Shown here piece by piece: positions 32,786 to 43,924 of a stretch of 64,000 nt of DNA. The notes beneath the pieces are model-generated. The model worked only from the letters and a program-made list of their open reading frames with translations, was not told the DNA's origin and did no database searches. Source of the DNA: Saccopteryx bilineata (Eukaryota > Chordata > Mammalia > Chiroptera > Emballonuridae). The stretch's first letter is position 1. Each line of letters begins with the position of its first letter. Made by a program: the position numbers and the translations under genes. The stretch is taken from assembly GCF_036850765.1 (NCBI RefSeq), contig NC_089493.1:296180849-296244848 (forward strand). The letters run 5' to 3'.

Positions 32786-33995
32786 AAACCCCCTGGTTGC
32801 TCAGCCTTGAGGGCTCAGAAGTAACTTCAGGCCGGCTTCCGAGGGAGCAGCTTCACTGCCGCTGGAAGAACACACCTGCTCCAAGGCGTCTCGGTCACGG
32901 CGGAGGGCTTGGGAGAGAGACGGCCGTCCACAGCGGAGGTCTGCTCAGGGGGCACCGAGGCAGGTCACCTCTTCCTTGTACCTTCTCAACCTCTCCCTCC
33001 CTCCCTCCCTCCCCGAGGAGGCCCCCTCTCTTCTATGGAATGTCTGGTGTGTCTGAGCTCCGAGAGCCTTCCCAGGACATAGGGTGGGAGTAGTCCCAGG
33101 GCAGGGCAGGTCTTTGGGGGTGGCGAGTGGCAGAAAACCCCACTCCGGTTGGGTTAAGCACCGTGGCGAACCTGTCAGCTCACCGGGACGTCCGTAGGAA
33201 TCAGCCCCTGAGCCGTGATTGCTCTGTGAGGAGTTGGCCTCCCCCTCCGAGAAGCCCTCCTGGTGGTGGCACCAGGGTTCACCATCAGCCTCTCAGCCAG
33301 GGTGATAGAGAAGCTGTTTCTGCCAACAGCTCCAGGCAAAGGCCAGTTTGGATGGAGTATATGCTCATCCCCGGTCCAGTTACAGTGCCTGGGGGAGTGG
33401 GCACCTGAGGACAACAGGGGCCGGGCTCTCAGTGTCTGTGTGTGGCTATGACGCACGGGAAACCTGTGCCTGGAACAGAGGGTGCGAAACGTGTTTTACA
33501 CAGCTCCCGAAGGGATGTGCTTGTTTGTTTATTTATCTACCATCACAGTTCTTTGATCAGCCTGTGATATGTTTTATTGAGAGCAAGTCTCCCTCCTCCC
33601 GGACCGTTCACGCAGGTCCCTCCCTGGAAACAGAGCCACAAGCCGTCCACCCGGTTTCTGCAGCCGTTCGGGCTGGTCTTCCGCCCCGGCTCCCGTCTGG
33701 TTTGTGGGGCAGCTGAGCTCGTGGAGGGCGTATACTTGGTTCCCTCTCTGGCTGTTTCTCTCTTTCCCGAACCGTCTTTTTGGCTTGTTCTGTGTGGTTG
33801 TCAAACCCCTGTTCTCTCTGCATTTCATTGCTGCTGAGGTGTTTGTTTTGTTCTTAATTTAAATGAGTTCAAGTCATCCCAGGATATATTCGACTACCCT
33901 CTCCTTTGGGTTGGATATTTGCAGGAACGGCAGTAAACGGGACACTTAGCCATCATTTTTTCTTCTCTCTCTCTCTCTTTCTTGCTCTCTCTCTC
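32786..33995. other. Intergenic sequence without recognised features
   Basis: Mixed-composition DNA with a CCCT run near 32995-33015 and a (CT)n tract from 33960. No coding similarity was recognised. Confidence 0.5.
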
Positions 33996-34305
33996 TTTTT
34001 TTTTTTTTTAGATGAGAGGAAGGGAGATAGTGAGGAAGACTCCCACATGCACCCCAACCAGGATCCACCTGGCAATCCCATCTGGGGCTCGATGCTCTAG
34101 TAAGGAGCTATTTTTAGCACCTGAGGCTGATGCATTTTAACGGAGCCATCCTCAGCACCCGGGGCTAACACTCAAACCAGTCGAGCCACTGGCTGTGGGA
34201 GGAGAAGAGAAGCAGGCGGTCGCTTCTCCTGTGTGCCCTAACCGGGAATTGAACCTGGGATGTCCGTACACTGGGCTGACACTCTATCCATTGAGCCACA
34301 ATCCA
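33996..34305 (-). mobile_element. tRNA-derived SINE (type 1), diverged
   Basis: The A-tail complement (T run) is followed by the body with GGATCCACCTGGCAATCCCA and the head complement GGGAATTGAACCTGGGATG, ending ATTGAGCCACAATCC. It is more diverged than the other copies. Confidence 0.82.
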
Positions 34306-35849
34306 GGAGCTTTTTCTTCTCTTACTTGAGGCCAGGAGCATTGATATTCTTCCCAAAGCCAGCCCTGTATCTCCACAAGGTTGGACCAGGACAAAGGTGC
34401 TTCAGCACTCAGAGTTGGGACCGCTGCTGTGACCAAGGCCCCAATGAGGCGCCCGCCCGTTGGAGGCCCTGCTGAGCCCACGATGGCCTAGTCCTTCCTT
34501 AATTGGCAGCCATCCGCCTCGGGCAGTAACTCACGGGGACCTCCGGCCAGCATGTAGACAGCTTCCTATCGGGCAAATGATCTGTGATTCCTAATGACCA
34601 GTAGACAGCTCTTGGGGCGATCTGCCCCGGGCAGCCTCCCTGGGGGGCCACGACGGCACAGGGGCAATGCCAAGCAGGGCCTGCTCACACGGTGCCTGTG
34701 TGCGGATTTCCAAAAGGGGCCCCCTTGGGGTAGACACAGCCCCACGGCCATTGTTTGGCTCCTTCTGGTAAGAAAACTCGTGTCTCTTGGCACACCCAGC
34801 CCCGTGCCGGGCAGTGTGCGCTGGACTACAGACTGTAGACTGAGGCCCCGCCTGAGCCTCCCGCCCCCCGACCGGGCACCGCAGGGCAGAGCCTGAGGCC
34901 GCCGCTGCCCGCTCTCTCGCGGAGACTGGGCGAGTCTCTCCGGGTGCTGTTTCCTCTCCTTCCACCTGGAGGGTGTCACGAAGAGGACAACGGGCCCCGA
35001 GATACTGAGCCCCAGGTCCCCCAGTGAAGACCTCACTACCGTCCCACTGTCCCAGCTGCCCCAGAAGTGGAATCTTACGCCAGTCAGCTCAGGAGTCACC
35101 TGCTCCGTGTGCGTTCCTGTTAGGTCGCCGCGGAAGAAGGGACGCACCAGGCCTAATGAGTTTTGTGAGAAATGTATAAAATATTTACGCTTTTGCGAAC
35201 AGAGGGGCTGAGACCGAGGTGGCGTCAGCAGCGAGAGGGAGAGAGGCCCTGACCTCCTACACAGGACGGGGTTTGCCAGCACTTCTCCCCGCAGAGGGGA
35301 GTCTTCCGTTACCTGTGGGGTGCTGACTAGGGAACAATGTTCAGATAAGGGATGGGGGGGCGCGGGTGACCAGCTGTCAGGAAGCCCCAGGGTCAGGCAG
35401 GGGTAAGATATCAATCAGGACGGCTCAGGTGGACAGTCACGGGAACTGCTCCAGCCTCCGGCCACCTAACGTCCAACCTGGCTAGCTGAGGTTTTGGGGA
35501 GGGGGCCCTGGACCTGAATCCAACAGTTATTTCATCTGTCCCATAGCCCCTTGCCATCCCCTGAAGGAAAGTGACCCGTGGTGACCACGCTGCCTTTCTT
35601 TTGTCCAGCATAACCTCCTGCTCCGCTCTCCTCTGCCCGTCCCGTCTCCTGCCTGTTCAGCCCCTGGGAGACCCCTTCTGTCAGAGGGCGGAGTGGGGGG
35701 AGGGGTGGGCTGGACTGGGCGGATGCTGCCGCCTCATGACTCCTCGTTGAATACAGCCAGGAAGAGCTTCCAAAGGTACCCCGGGAACTTTGTTTTTTTA
35801 ACAAGAGAAAGAGTGACGCATACCTTTGACTTCCCTTCCCCACGTGCTC
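34306..35849. other. Intergenic sequence without recognised genes
   Basis: GC-rich unique DNA. The 282-codon open frame on the minus strand near 34566-35414 has no recognisable domain, and its composition is like the surroundings. The AT-rich stretch 35125-35200 is a possible conserved patch only. Confidence 0.45.
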
Positions 35850-36865
35850 CGCCTGGGGTCTGACACTCCGCCTGGGGTCTGAGCACTCCGCCTGGGGTCT
35901 GAGCACTCCTCCTGGGGTCTGACCGCTCCGCCTGGGGTCTGAGCGCTCCGCCTGAGGTCTGACACTCCGCCTGGGGTCTAAGCACTCCGCCTGGGGTCTC
36001 ACACTCCGCCTGGGGTCTCACACTCCGCCTGGGGTCTGAGCGCTCCGCCTGGGGTCTGAGCGCTCCTCCTGGGGTCTGACACTCCGCCTGGGGTCTGGCA
36101 CTCCGCCTGGGGTCTGAGCGCTCCGCCTGAGGTCTGACACTCCGCCTGGGGTCTAAGCACTCCGCCTGGGGTCTCACACTCCGCCTGGGGTCTCACACTC
36201 CGCCTGGGGTCTGAGCGCTCCGCCTGGGGTCTGAGCGCTCCTCCTGGGGTCTGACACTCCGCCTGGGGTCTGGCACTCCGCCTGGGGTCTGACACTCCGC
36301 CTGGGGTCTGGCACTCCGCCTGGGGTCTGAGCGCTCCGCCTGGGGTCTGAGCGCTCCTCCTGGGGTCTGGCACTCCGCCTGGGGTCTGACACTACGCCTG
36401 GGGTCTGAGCGCTCCGCCTGGGCTCTGACACTCCGCCTGGGCTCTGAGCGCTCCGCCTGGGCTCTGACACTCCGCCTGGGGTCGGAGCACTCCGCCTGGG
36501 GTCTGACACTCCGCCTGGGGTCTGAGTGCTCCGCCTGGAGTCTGACGCTCCGCCTGGGGTCTCAGCACTCTGCCTCGGGTCTGAGCACTCCGCCTGGGGT
36601 CTGACACTCCGCCTGGGGTCTGAGCACTCCGCCTGGGGTCTGAGCGCTCCGCCTGGGGTCTGACACTCCGCCTGGGGTCTCAGCACTCTGCCTCGGGTCT
36701 GAGCGCTCCGCCTGGGCTCTGACACTCCGCCTGGGGTCGGAGCACTCCGCCTGGGGTCTGACACTCCGCCTGGGGTCTGAGCACTCCGCCTGGGGTCTGA
36801 CACTCCGCCTCGGGTCTGAGCACTCCGCCTGGGGTCTGAGCACTCCGCCTGGGGTCTGAGCACTC
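35850..36865. repeat. Minisatellite, 19-20 bp unit, about 52 copies
   Basis: Units CTCCGCCTGGGGTCTGAGCG (20 bp) and CTCCGCCTGGGGTCTGACA (19 bp) alternate in no simple order. Some have GGCTCTG or CTCGGGTCTG variants. A block of about 190 bp near 35950-36130 recurs at about 36120-36300, so larger blocks have also duplicated. Minus-strand open frames of the TPGGV/DPRRS type are by-products. Confidence 0.93.
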
Positions 36866-36905
36866 CCCCGCGATGTTACCGCCCCGGTTAGGAAAGAGAG
36901 AACCC

Positions 36906-37576
36906 TGAAGGTCAGCGCGGTCTCTACCGCGAGGCAGCCTGAAGGGGGCTGGACTGGGGTGCGGACCCAGGGCCTTCCCACTAGGTTTCCTTGAGAACAG
37001 TCGTGGGTGGATTTTGACTTTGTTGCTCAGGATCTGCAGCCTTGGGTCTCCCCCTCCCCCGCTGCCCGAGGACTGCCTTTAGTGCAGCTCTGGCCACTGA
37101 CCCTTTGCCAGGCTCTGGGAGACGTGCTGGTTTAAGAGCAAACAGCGGAAGGGAATGTTGAACTCAGGTCCTTTTCTTCAACTAACTTCCCAGCCCCCCT
37201 CCTTCGGATTCCTCTGACCGGGGAGCAGAATGGGAAATAGCTCAACTTGTTGACCAGTCCCCCAGCCTCCTTCATCCGACCAGTCCTCAACCCCCTTACC
37301 TAGTTCATGATATCCCCACCTCTCCCTTCCACCTTGGCGCGGCCATTTAAACTAGCCAATCGAGAAAGAATAAGATTGTCCTGTCAACACTCCCGCCAAT
37401 GCAGCAAGACCCTGCATCCTAGGGCCTGCGTCAGGGATAAAAAGAGACTTTGCCCTCTGCCGGGGCCACTTGCTGGCTGGCTTTCAATAGTGGCAGCACG
37501 CCCCTCTGCAGAAGTGGTTCCGGTCGCCTTGCCGAGGTGTTTTGTCTCCAGGAGTCTAGCTTAATTCCGACTAACA
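36906..37576 (+). mobile_element. Possible solo LTR with promoter-like core
   Basis: The segment begins TG and ends CA, and the flanks GAACCC and GAACCA could be a 6-bp target duplication with one change. Inside, a CCAAT box near 37355 precedes a TATA-like GGATAAAAAGAG near 37433 by about 80 bp, as in retroviral U3 regions. I see no internal viral genes. The boundaries are a guess and the family is not named. Confidence 0.4.
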
Positions 37577-38262
37577 GAACCAAAGGAGCTTCCTGTCTAG
37601 TTGGGAGAGATGGACAAGTCCGGCTGTCCAGCTGCCGTTTCTCTCGGAGAGGGTCCTGGGAAAGAGGAAGGAGTCCTGGGCTGTGCTGGGGGCAGGGGGA
37701 CCTGAGGGCTCCTTATCAGACTGGCTCTGATGTGCTGTATGCTGCTCTGAGCAAATCACTGCCCTCGGTGACCCCTGCTCCCCCCATCCCAGCTTACTTG
37801 GGTCACTCGTGGTTTTAGCACCCACAGTCCTACCTCCCGGGCCCCACTTCTCCCTACAAACCGCCACGCCTGGTCACCAAGCCACCAGGCCACCCAGTCC
37901 TAAGCCCTCCTTCCATCTGGCTCGTTTAGAAGACTCCAAAGCATTTTGGTAGAAGGGAGGGGGCGTTTTTCTTCCTCTCTTTTTTTTTTTATTATTATAC
38001 ATGTCACACAAATGATTGCTGACTACAGAAAGGCCCAAAGTACCCTGCTCACATGGCTAGTAAGCACGAGAAAGGGGTTAAAGACGGGCAAACCACACGA
38101 GGCACCGTCTCCACCTCTCAGAGCCAGAAAGGACAGGAAAACACGAGACACCGTGAAGGACACGCACATCCTTCCATTTCCTGCGGCAGGAGTTGAGAAC
38201 GGGTGCAGCCCCCTTGGGGGTCTCTGCCTGCGTGAGGATGTGTCTGTCCTTTGTTCTGGCAA
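37577..38262. other. Intergenic sequence without recognised features
   Basis: Unique DNA, AT-rich from 37940. No coding region or repeat family was recognised. Confidence 0.5.
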
Positions 38263-38274
38263 ATCCTTTTATTT

Positions 38275-38482
38275 ATTTATTATTTTTTAAAAGATTTTAT
38301 TGATTCATTTTAGAGAGGGGGGAGAGAGAGAAGAGAGACAGAGAGAGATAGAGAGAACAGGGGGAGGAGCAGGAAGCATCAACTCCCACATGTGCCTTGA
38401 CCAGACAAGCCCAGGGTTTTGAACTGGCCACCTCAGTGTTCCAGGTTGACACTTGATCCACTGCGCCACCACGGGTCATGTC
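38275..38482 (-). mobile_element. tRNA-derived SINE (type 4) in the pseudogene tail
   Basis: Reverse-complement SINE with a (GA)n body, AGCAGGAAGCATCAACTCCC, the box B complement GGTTTTGAACTGG and TGATCCACTGCGCCACC. The duplication ATCCTTTTATTT (38263-38274 and 38483-38494) flanks it and lies in the T-rich tract that was the poly(A) tail side of the keratin pseudogene. Related copy at 58509. Confidence 0.85.
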
Positions 38483-38689
38483 ATCCTTTTATTTTTATTT
38501 TTTTTAATTTTTAGGGTTGGCAGAGCTAGCTGAGACTTGATTTTGGAAAAAAAAACACTGGATTTGGCTTCTCGTTAGGGACACAGGTCAGAGGTGGCCC
38601 CCCAGGCAGTGAACTGCCCTATGTGCCAGGTGAGCTGAGGACAGGGCTGAGCCTCAGGCGGGCCTGGGGTGCCCGCCGCCCCCTCCCTG

Positions 38690-38960
38690 CACGGCCTCGC
38701 CTCTCCTACACAGCCCCTCCCTGTCCCTGCGCGGCCCCGCCTCTTTCTGCATGGCCCCGCCCCCTCCTGTACAGCCCCTCCCTGCACGGCCCCACCCCCT
38801 CCTGCACGGCCCCTCCCCTCCCTGTGCGGCCCCGCCTCCTCCTGCACGCCCCTCCCCTCCTGCACAGCCCCTCCCCTTCCCTGCACGGCCCCGCCCCTCC
38901 GGCACGGCCCCGCCCCCTCCTGTACAGCCCCTCCCCCTCCCTGCACGGCCCCGCCCCTCC
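38690..38960. repeat. GC-rich irregular array in the keratin pseudogene 3' UTR
   Basis: About 12 irregular copies of 20-24 bp built on CCTCCCTGCACGGCCCCGCC with variants (CTCCTGTACAGCCCCTCC). It lies between the UTR pieces that match the KRT8 3' end, so it arose by expansion after the mRNA copy inserted. Confidence 0.85.
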
Positions 38961-39144
38961 TGCCCGGCTCGGAGCACAGGCGGGACCGCGGGAGTCCAGT
39001 CGTTCACCTGGGCAGCACTCAGGACGACTCGGACACCAGCTTCCCACCGCGGGTCTCAGTCTTCGCCACAACCACGGTCTCGGAGGAGCTGGTGACCCCG
39101 CCGCAGCCCAGGTCGGCCTGGCGGCCCAGGCACCTGAGCAGGGG

Positions 39145-39612
39145 CAGGTGGTCTCGGCGTGGACATGCGTGCCCTGCACCCCAGCCTCCAGCCGGCTCTT
39201 CCGGTTGGCCAGCAGCTTGGGGCAGGTGGTCTCGGCGTGGACACGTGTGCCCTGCACCCCAGCCTCCAGCCGGCTCTTCCGGTCGGCCAGCAGCTTGGGG
39301 CAGGTGGTCTCGGCGTGGACACGCGTGCCCTGCACCCCAGCCTCCAGCCGGCTCTTCCGGTCGGCCAGCAGCTTGGGGCAGGTGGTCTCGGCGTGGACAC
39401 GCGTGCCCTGCACCCCAGCCTCCAGCCGGCTCTTCCCGTCGGCCAGCAGCTTGGGGCAGGTGGTCTCGGCGTGGACACGCGTGCCCTGCACCCCAGCCTC
39501 CAGCCGGCTCTTCCCGTCGGCCAGCAGCTTGGGGCAGGTGGTCTCGGCGTGGACACGCGTGCCCTGCACCCCAGCCTCCAGCCGGCTCTTCCCTTCGGCC
39601 AGCAGCTTGGGG
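39145..39612. repeat. 78-bp minisatellite, six copies, inside the keratin pseudogene
   Basis: Six head-to-tail units of exactly 78 bp start at 39145, 39223, 39301, 39379, 39457 and 39535. Each encodes 26 residues on the minus strand, pattern TCPKLLADGKSRLEAGVQG then TRVHAET. This matches the rod-end and tail-start segment of KRT8. Units differ by a few bases (TTGGCC, TCGGCC, CGTCGG, TTCGGC). Confidence 0.95.
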
Positions 39613-40698
39613 CAGGTGGCGGTCTCCGCACTCCGGGCCGGCGTGACGTTCATGAGCTGCAGCTCACGCCGCTTCTGGGCCGCAGCCCGCTGGGCGGTTC
39701 TCAGAGCGGCTTCCAGCGCCGCCACCCTGGCCCGAGCCTCCTTGAGGGCCCAGCGCCCCACGCTGCCGCCCGGTTTCGGGGATGGCAGTCCTCGGGAAGC
39801 CCCCCAGCCAGCTCTGGCAGCTCCCCGTAATCGCTCTGGGACACGATCTCAGCTGCGGCCCGGCCATCCAGGTTCAGGGAGTGGCTGCTGTCCACGGACA
39901 GCACCACGGACGTATCGGAGTCGGGGGGCTGCAGCTCACGAATCCCCTCTCCGCGCAGCGCCTGCAGAAGTCCATCCCACGGGTCAGCCCTTCCAGGGGG
40001 GACTCCGGCTCCGGTTTGTCCAGGGGAGCTTCCTCCTTGACGAGGATAAGTTCTCTCTCCATCTCTGTGGCTTGTTGACCTCGTCCTCCTACTGACCCTT
40101 CAGGCCCCCCCCCCCCCCAGCCCGAGCCCGTGAGTGCTGCCAGACTCCGCCTCCAGCCTCAGTTGCCCCGGGCCAGCGTGTCCAGCTGCTGCCGCTGAAG
40201 GTGGTTGGTGCAGTTCTCGCACACGTGGTCCACATTACCTGAGCCGTCTGCCCGGCTGCGGGAGGTTCACCTGGTCTGCTGCTGCTCCAGGCTCCGAACC
40301 TTATTGACGAAGGAAACAGACTTGTTGAGTGTGCTCTGTCCCCTGGCCGCCCACGGCCTGGATGTTGGGGTCCGCCTCCAGCTCCAGGGGGCTCTGCCCC
40401 CTTCCCCCAGGCCTGCCATCACATTCCCCGGGCCAGATTCAGGTTGGCACCCAGACCAACCCGGCACCCACCGCCAATCCGGGCAAAGGAACCAATCCGG
40501 GTGCTGGGTCCACTCGAGTACAAGAGGCTGCAGGGGGCTGGGCGGCCAGAGGTGGACACCTTGCAGGTCTCCTGGGTCACCTTTGTGGAGACTGTGGAGG
40601 CTGGAGGGAGGCGAGGAGGCCACTCCAGGTGAGTGGACTGGAGAAGGAGCCAGAAAAGTTTCCCTGGCAAGTCCAGTTTTACGAATGCGCCCTACAGG

Positions 40699-41074
40699 CC
40701 TGACCAGGCGGCGCAGTGGATAGAGCGTCAGACTGGGACGCAGAGGATCCAGGTTCGAAACCTGACATTGCCGGCTTGAGTATGGGCTCATCCAGCTTTA
40801 GCACAGGCTCACCAGCTTGAGCGTGGGGTCACTGGCTTGAGTGTGGGATCATAGAATTGACCCCATGGTCTCTGGCTAGAGCCCAAAGGTCGCTGGCTTG
40901 AAGCCCAAAGTCGCTGGCTTGAGCAAGGGGTCATTGGCTCTGCTGTGTAGCCCCCGGCCAAGGCACATATGAGAAAGCAATCAGTGAACAACTAAGGTGC
41001 CGCAACAAAGACTTGATGCTTCTCATCTCTCTCCCGTCCTGTCTGTCTCTATCTGTCCCTCTCTCTGTCTCTGT

Positions 41075-41118
<44 letters not shown>
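40699..41118 (+). mobile_element. tRNA-derived SINE (type 2) with internal step repeats
   Basis: The head CCTGACCAGGCGGCGCAGTG and box B GGTTCGAAACC are followed by GGCTTGAG-type steps (about seven), GGCACATATGAGAAAGCAA and a CT-rich tail ending in (AC)n at 41086-41117. It sits directly upstream (5') of the keratin pseudogene. Confidence 0.9.
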
Positions 41119-41119
<1 letters not shown>

Positions 41120-41338
41120 ACATGCTCTACAGAAAGACTCATAGGATCCATGAAGATGTGTGTGAGTCCAATACGAACGTTTCCTTGTTGGGAGGATAAA
41201 TTGAAGCTAATCCAGGCGTCCACCAGCTGAGGTGACAATAGAATGCTTGCAGATGGTGGAGTTTTAGGCACCTTCTCCCTGTGACTCCTGCGGGTGGGGG
41301 TGGAGTTCCTCAAATGTCAGTGCTTCCTGGCCTCATTC
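41119..41338. other. Intergenic, nothing recognised
   Basis: Unique sequence between the SINE and the MER5A relic. Confidence 0.5.
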
Positions 41339-41448
41339 CCAGGATGTTTGATTTTAGTGGGTTTGGGGTGGAGCCAGAGAATTTGCATTTCTCATAAGCT
41401 CTCGGTTGACACTGCTGGTCCCAGGACCGCAGTTTGAGAACCGCCGAT
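41339..41448. mobile_element. MER5A-like hAT relic
   Basis: TTTGGGGTGGAGCCAGAGAA, TTTGCATTTCTCATAAGCTC and CCGCAGTTTGAGAACCGCC match the end of the ancient MER5A element, ending in its typical inverted-repeat terminus. Confidence 0.75.
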
Positions 41449-41964
41449 GAGGAGAGAACCGAGAAAACCTTTAAGAGTGACCCAGTCTCACTCTGGGAGT
41501 GGCACAGTCAGAGACAGGGAGGCCTGGCAGAGGTCCCGCAGAAGGGATGAGGGGGGCGCTCCGCTTCCTCTCCCCACTGGCCCGTGGCCCCCACCCGATC
41601 CTCAGCGCCGTGGCCAGCGTGAGTGCCAGGGTCCCGCAAGTGGGTCTCAGCTGTGGGCAGGGGGAGGGAGCCGCTGTGGAGAGGGCTTGCTGGCAACCAT
41701 GGCCGCAGCACAGGGCTGGGAGGAGGTGGAGGGACCGCAGGGTGGCTCCTGCCCGCTGTGTTTGTTGATGTCTCTTGCTCCTCCCTGGGAAGCTAACATT
41801 CTGCTCTCAAGGACAACATCAGATGCTTGGGGGGCACAGGAGCAGGTGTTCTCGGGAACCAAATCTTGTAAACGAAGGAGCAGGTGCTGGTGGCAGAAGG
41901 CAGAGGCACATTACGTGTGGATGGTGTCTTCTGTCCCCTCCCTTCCCTCCCAGGCTCCGCCTAT
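41449..41964. other. Intergenic sequence without recognised features
   Basis: GC-rich unique DNA. The 213-codon + strand open frame at 41447-42088 runs into the minisatellite and shows no domain. Confidence 0.5.
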
Positions 41965-42475
41965 GCCCACGCCCCAGGCTGCTCCAGCCAGGCTGCCCCC
42001 CGACATTCCACACGTGTGTGCTGAGCTGAGACTCTCGACCACCCCCACGCCCCAGGCTGCCCCCCTACATGCCACACGTGCCTGCTGAGCTGAGACTCTC
42101 GACCACCCCCACGCCCCAGGCTGCCCCCTGACATTCCACACGTGTGTGCTGAACTGAGACCCTCGACCACCCCCACGCCCCAGGCTGCCCCCCGACATTC
42201 CACACGTGTGTGCTGAGCTGAGACTCTCTTCCACCCCCACGCCCCAGGCTGCCCCCCGACATTCCACACGTGCTGAGCTGAGACTCTCGATCACCCCCAC
42301 GCCCCAGGCTGCCCCCCGACATTCCACAGGTGCTGAACTGAGACCCTCGACCACCCCCACGCCCCAGGCTGCCCCCTGACATTCCACGCGTGCACGCTGA
42401 GCTGAGACTCTCGACCACCCCCACGCCCCAGGCTGCCCCCCGACATTCCACGCGTGCGTGCTGAGCTGAGACTCT
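41965..42475. repeat. Minisatellite, about 58-64 bp unit, about 8 copies
   Basis: Units of CACCCCCACGCCCCAGGCTG, CCCCCCGACATTCCACACG and TGTGTGCTGAGCTGAGACTC. Copies vary in the TGTG/TGCA stretch before GCTGAG, giving 58-64 bp. Confidence 0.92.
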
Positions 42476-43424
42476 CCCTGGGCCCCAGTGCTGCTCGGCC
42501 TTTCTCATCAGGGGCAGTGGTTTGTGGCACAATGAGAGAACATAAGAAAACGTGGGGGCACCTCCCTGGCCCCCCTCCCTCTTGAACACCCCCGCAACCC
42601 CCATCACCACCACCATCTTTGCTAGAACTGTTTCTCAGTGTCCTAGGAAACGTCCATGGAGAGAGAGAAAAGGAAAATTAATCACCGCTACGCATGGCTC
42701 CTCACCCGCCCGGCGGGGCTCCGCTCCCCTCCCCGCCCGGGCTCTGTCCCCTCAGTGCCGGTCCGTTGTTCTCAGCAGCCCGTCCGGCCCCTGGAAGATA
42801 CCGCGCCTCTGCGTCTTCGAGGTGTCCTCACAGAAGGCATGCTGGTTCCCGCTCACTATTCACGGCCGTATTCCTTGAACCGCTTTAGTCCACTCGCCGT
42901 ACGTACCTGCTTCCTCCTGCACTGGACTCTTCTCACGACGCCTTCTCCCGCTTGCCTCTGCCCCTCGTCCTTCACCTTCACGCCGACTTGGCTCTTCTCA
43001 AAAATTCTTTTAGTTTCCCACTCAACCTACCCAGTCCCAGGTGACCGCGTGTGAGGTTCCCACCCCTCTTCCTCCCAAGTGACCTCCGTCTCACACTTCC
43101 TATCCCAGCACCACGCACCTCCCGGCAGAGCGGCCCCGAGGGAGAAGACAGGGAGCTTCTTCTGGAGGAATCTGGCCCAGAACTGGAGCAGAGAGAGATG
43201 AGCTTGGAAGCGAACGTTCCCGTTGAGGAAGGTCAGAGCCACAATGACTTCAGCCTCACATCAAAGGGGCTGCGGGGGAGCCTAACCCGGTAGTGGCCTG
43301 GCCGGCGGGGTTTCTGCTGTCCGCGGTGCTGAACCCCATCCGCCATGTGCCTGGAGCAGAGAAACAAGGTCAAGAAGTCCACATGGAAAAAAACAACAAC
43401 GATTAAACTCAACTGTAAGAAACT
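42476..43424. other. Intergenic sequence without recognised features
   Basis: Pyrimidine-rich DNA to about 43,050 and mixed DNA after. No gene was recognised. Confidence 0.45.
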
Positions 43425-43740
43425 AAAAAAGAAGGAAATCTTACCCTTTGCGGCAACATGGAGGGACCTGGAGATTATTATGCTAAATGGAATAAGCCAG
43501 TCAGAGAAAGACAAGTATCCTATGATTTCACTCCTATGTGGGATCTAATGAAGAAAATAAATGAACAAATGAAATAGAAACAGACTCATAGAGACAGAGA
43601 GCAGACAGACAGCTGTCAGAGGGGAGGGGGGTTAGGAGCCGGATGAAAGAAATGAAGGGATTAAGCAAAGGAAAAGAAGACAAAACCTCATAGACACAGG
43701 CAACAGTATCGTGAGGGAAAGGGGGTTGGGAGAGAGGTAA
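43425..43740 (+). mobile_element. L1 3' end fragment
   Basis: GCGGCAACATGGAGGGACCT, AATAAGCCAGTCAGAGAAAG and CCTATGATTTCACTCCTATG follow the order of the ORF2 C-terminus in L1 copies. The purine-rich 3' UTR follows, ending in an A-rich (AAAAAG) tract. Confidence 0.85.
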
Positions 43741-43924
43741 AAAAGAAAAAGAAAAAAAGAAAGAAAAAACAATAATGGAAACGAACAGTTCTGGAGACTA
43801 AACCCGGACCAAGCAGGTGCAAACCACTAAATTAAATTCTAGTTTGACTGTAGTTATCTGAGGTCATCTGGTTGGGCTTCAAGTAGAAAAATCACAACAG
43901 TGCCCACCTGGGCGGCCCTTGTGC

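Larger units (their letters stand above)
38483..40660 (-). pseudogene. KRT8P: Processed keratin-8 pseudogene with tandemly multiplied segments
   Basis: This is an intronless copy of a type II keratin mRNA, closest to KRT8. From right to left it shows the head (VTQETCKVSTSG, RIGSFARIGG), then DPNIQAV, NKVRSLEQQ, EMEREL..ESPLEGLT, DTSVVLSVDSSHSLNLD, and the end of the rod (KEARARVAALEAAL, RELQLMNV). The tail follows (VVVAKTETRGGKLVSESS), with the stop equivalent at 39004-39006. The 3' UTR continues to GTTGGCAGAGCTAGCTGAG at 38516-38534, as at the end of KRT8 mRNA, and then a T-rich tract. The start codon equivalent (40590-40592) reads GTC instead of ATG, and frameshifts break the coil regions. 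Inside, a 26-codon piece is repeated six times and the 3' UTR carries a second array. It makes no keratin. Confidence 0.93.

Noticed and set aside
34566..35414. 282-codon minus-strand ORF as a gene
   Set aside because: No recognised domain, no splice or polyadenylation context, and composition like the GC-rich surroundings.
38706..39761. Functional keratin-like protein (351-codon minus-strand frame)
   Set aside because: It is part of a processed KRT8 copy without a start codon, with frameshifts upstream and a 3' UTR that is read through as protein.
41447..42088. 213-codon + strand ORF as a gene
   Set aside because: Its C-terminal part is the 58-64 bp minisatellite, and the N-terminal part has no known motif.
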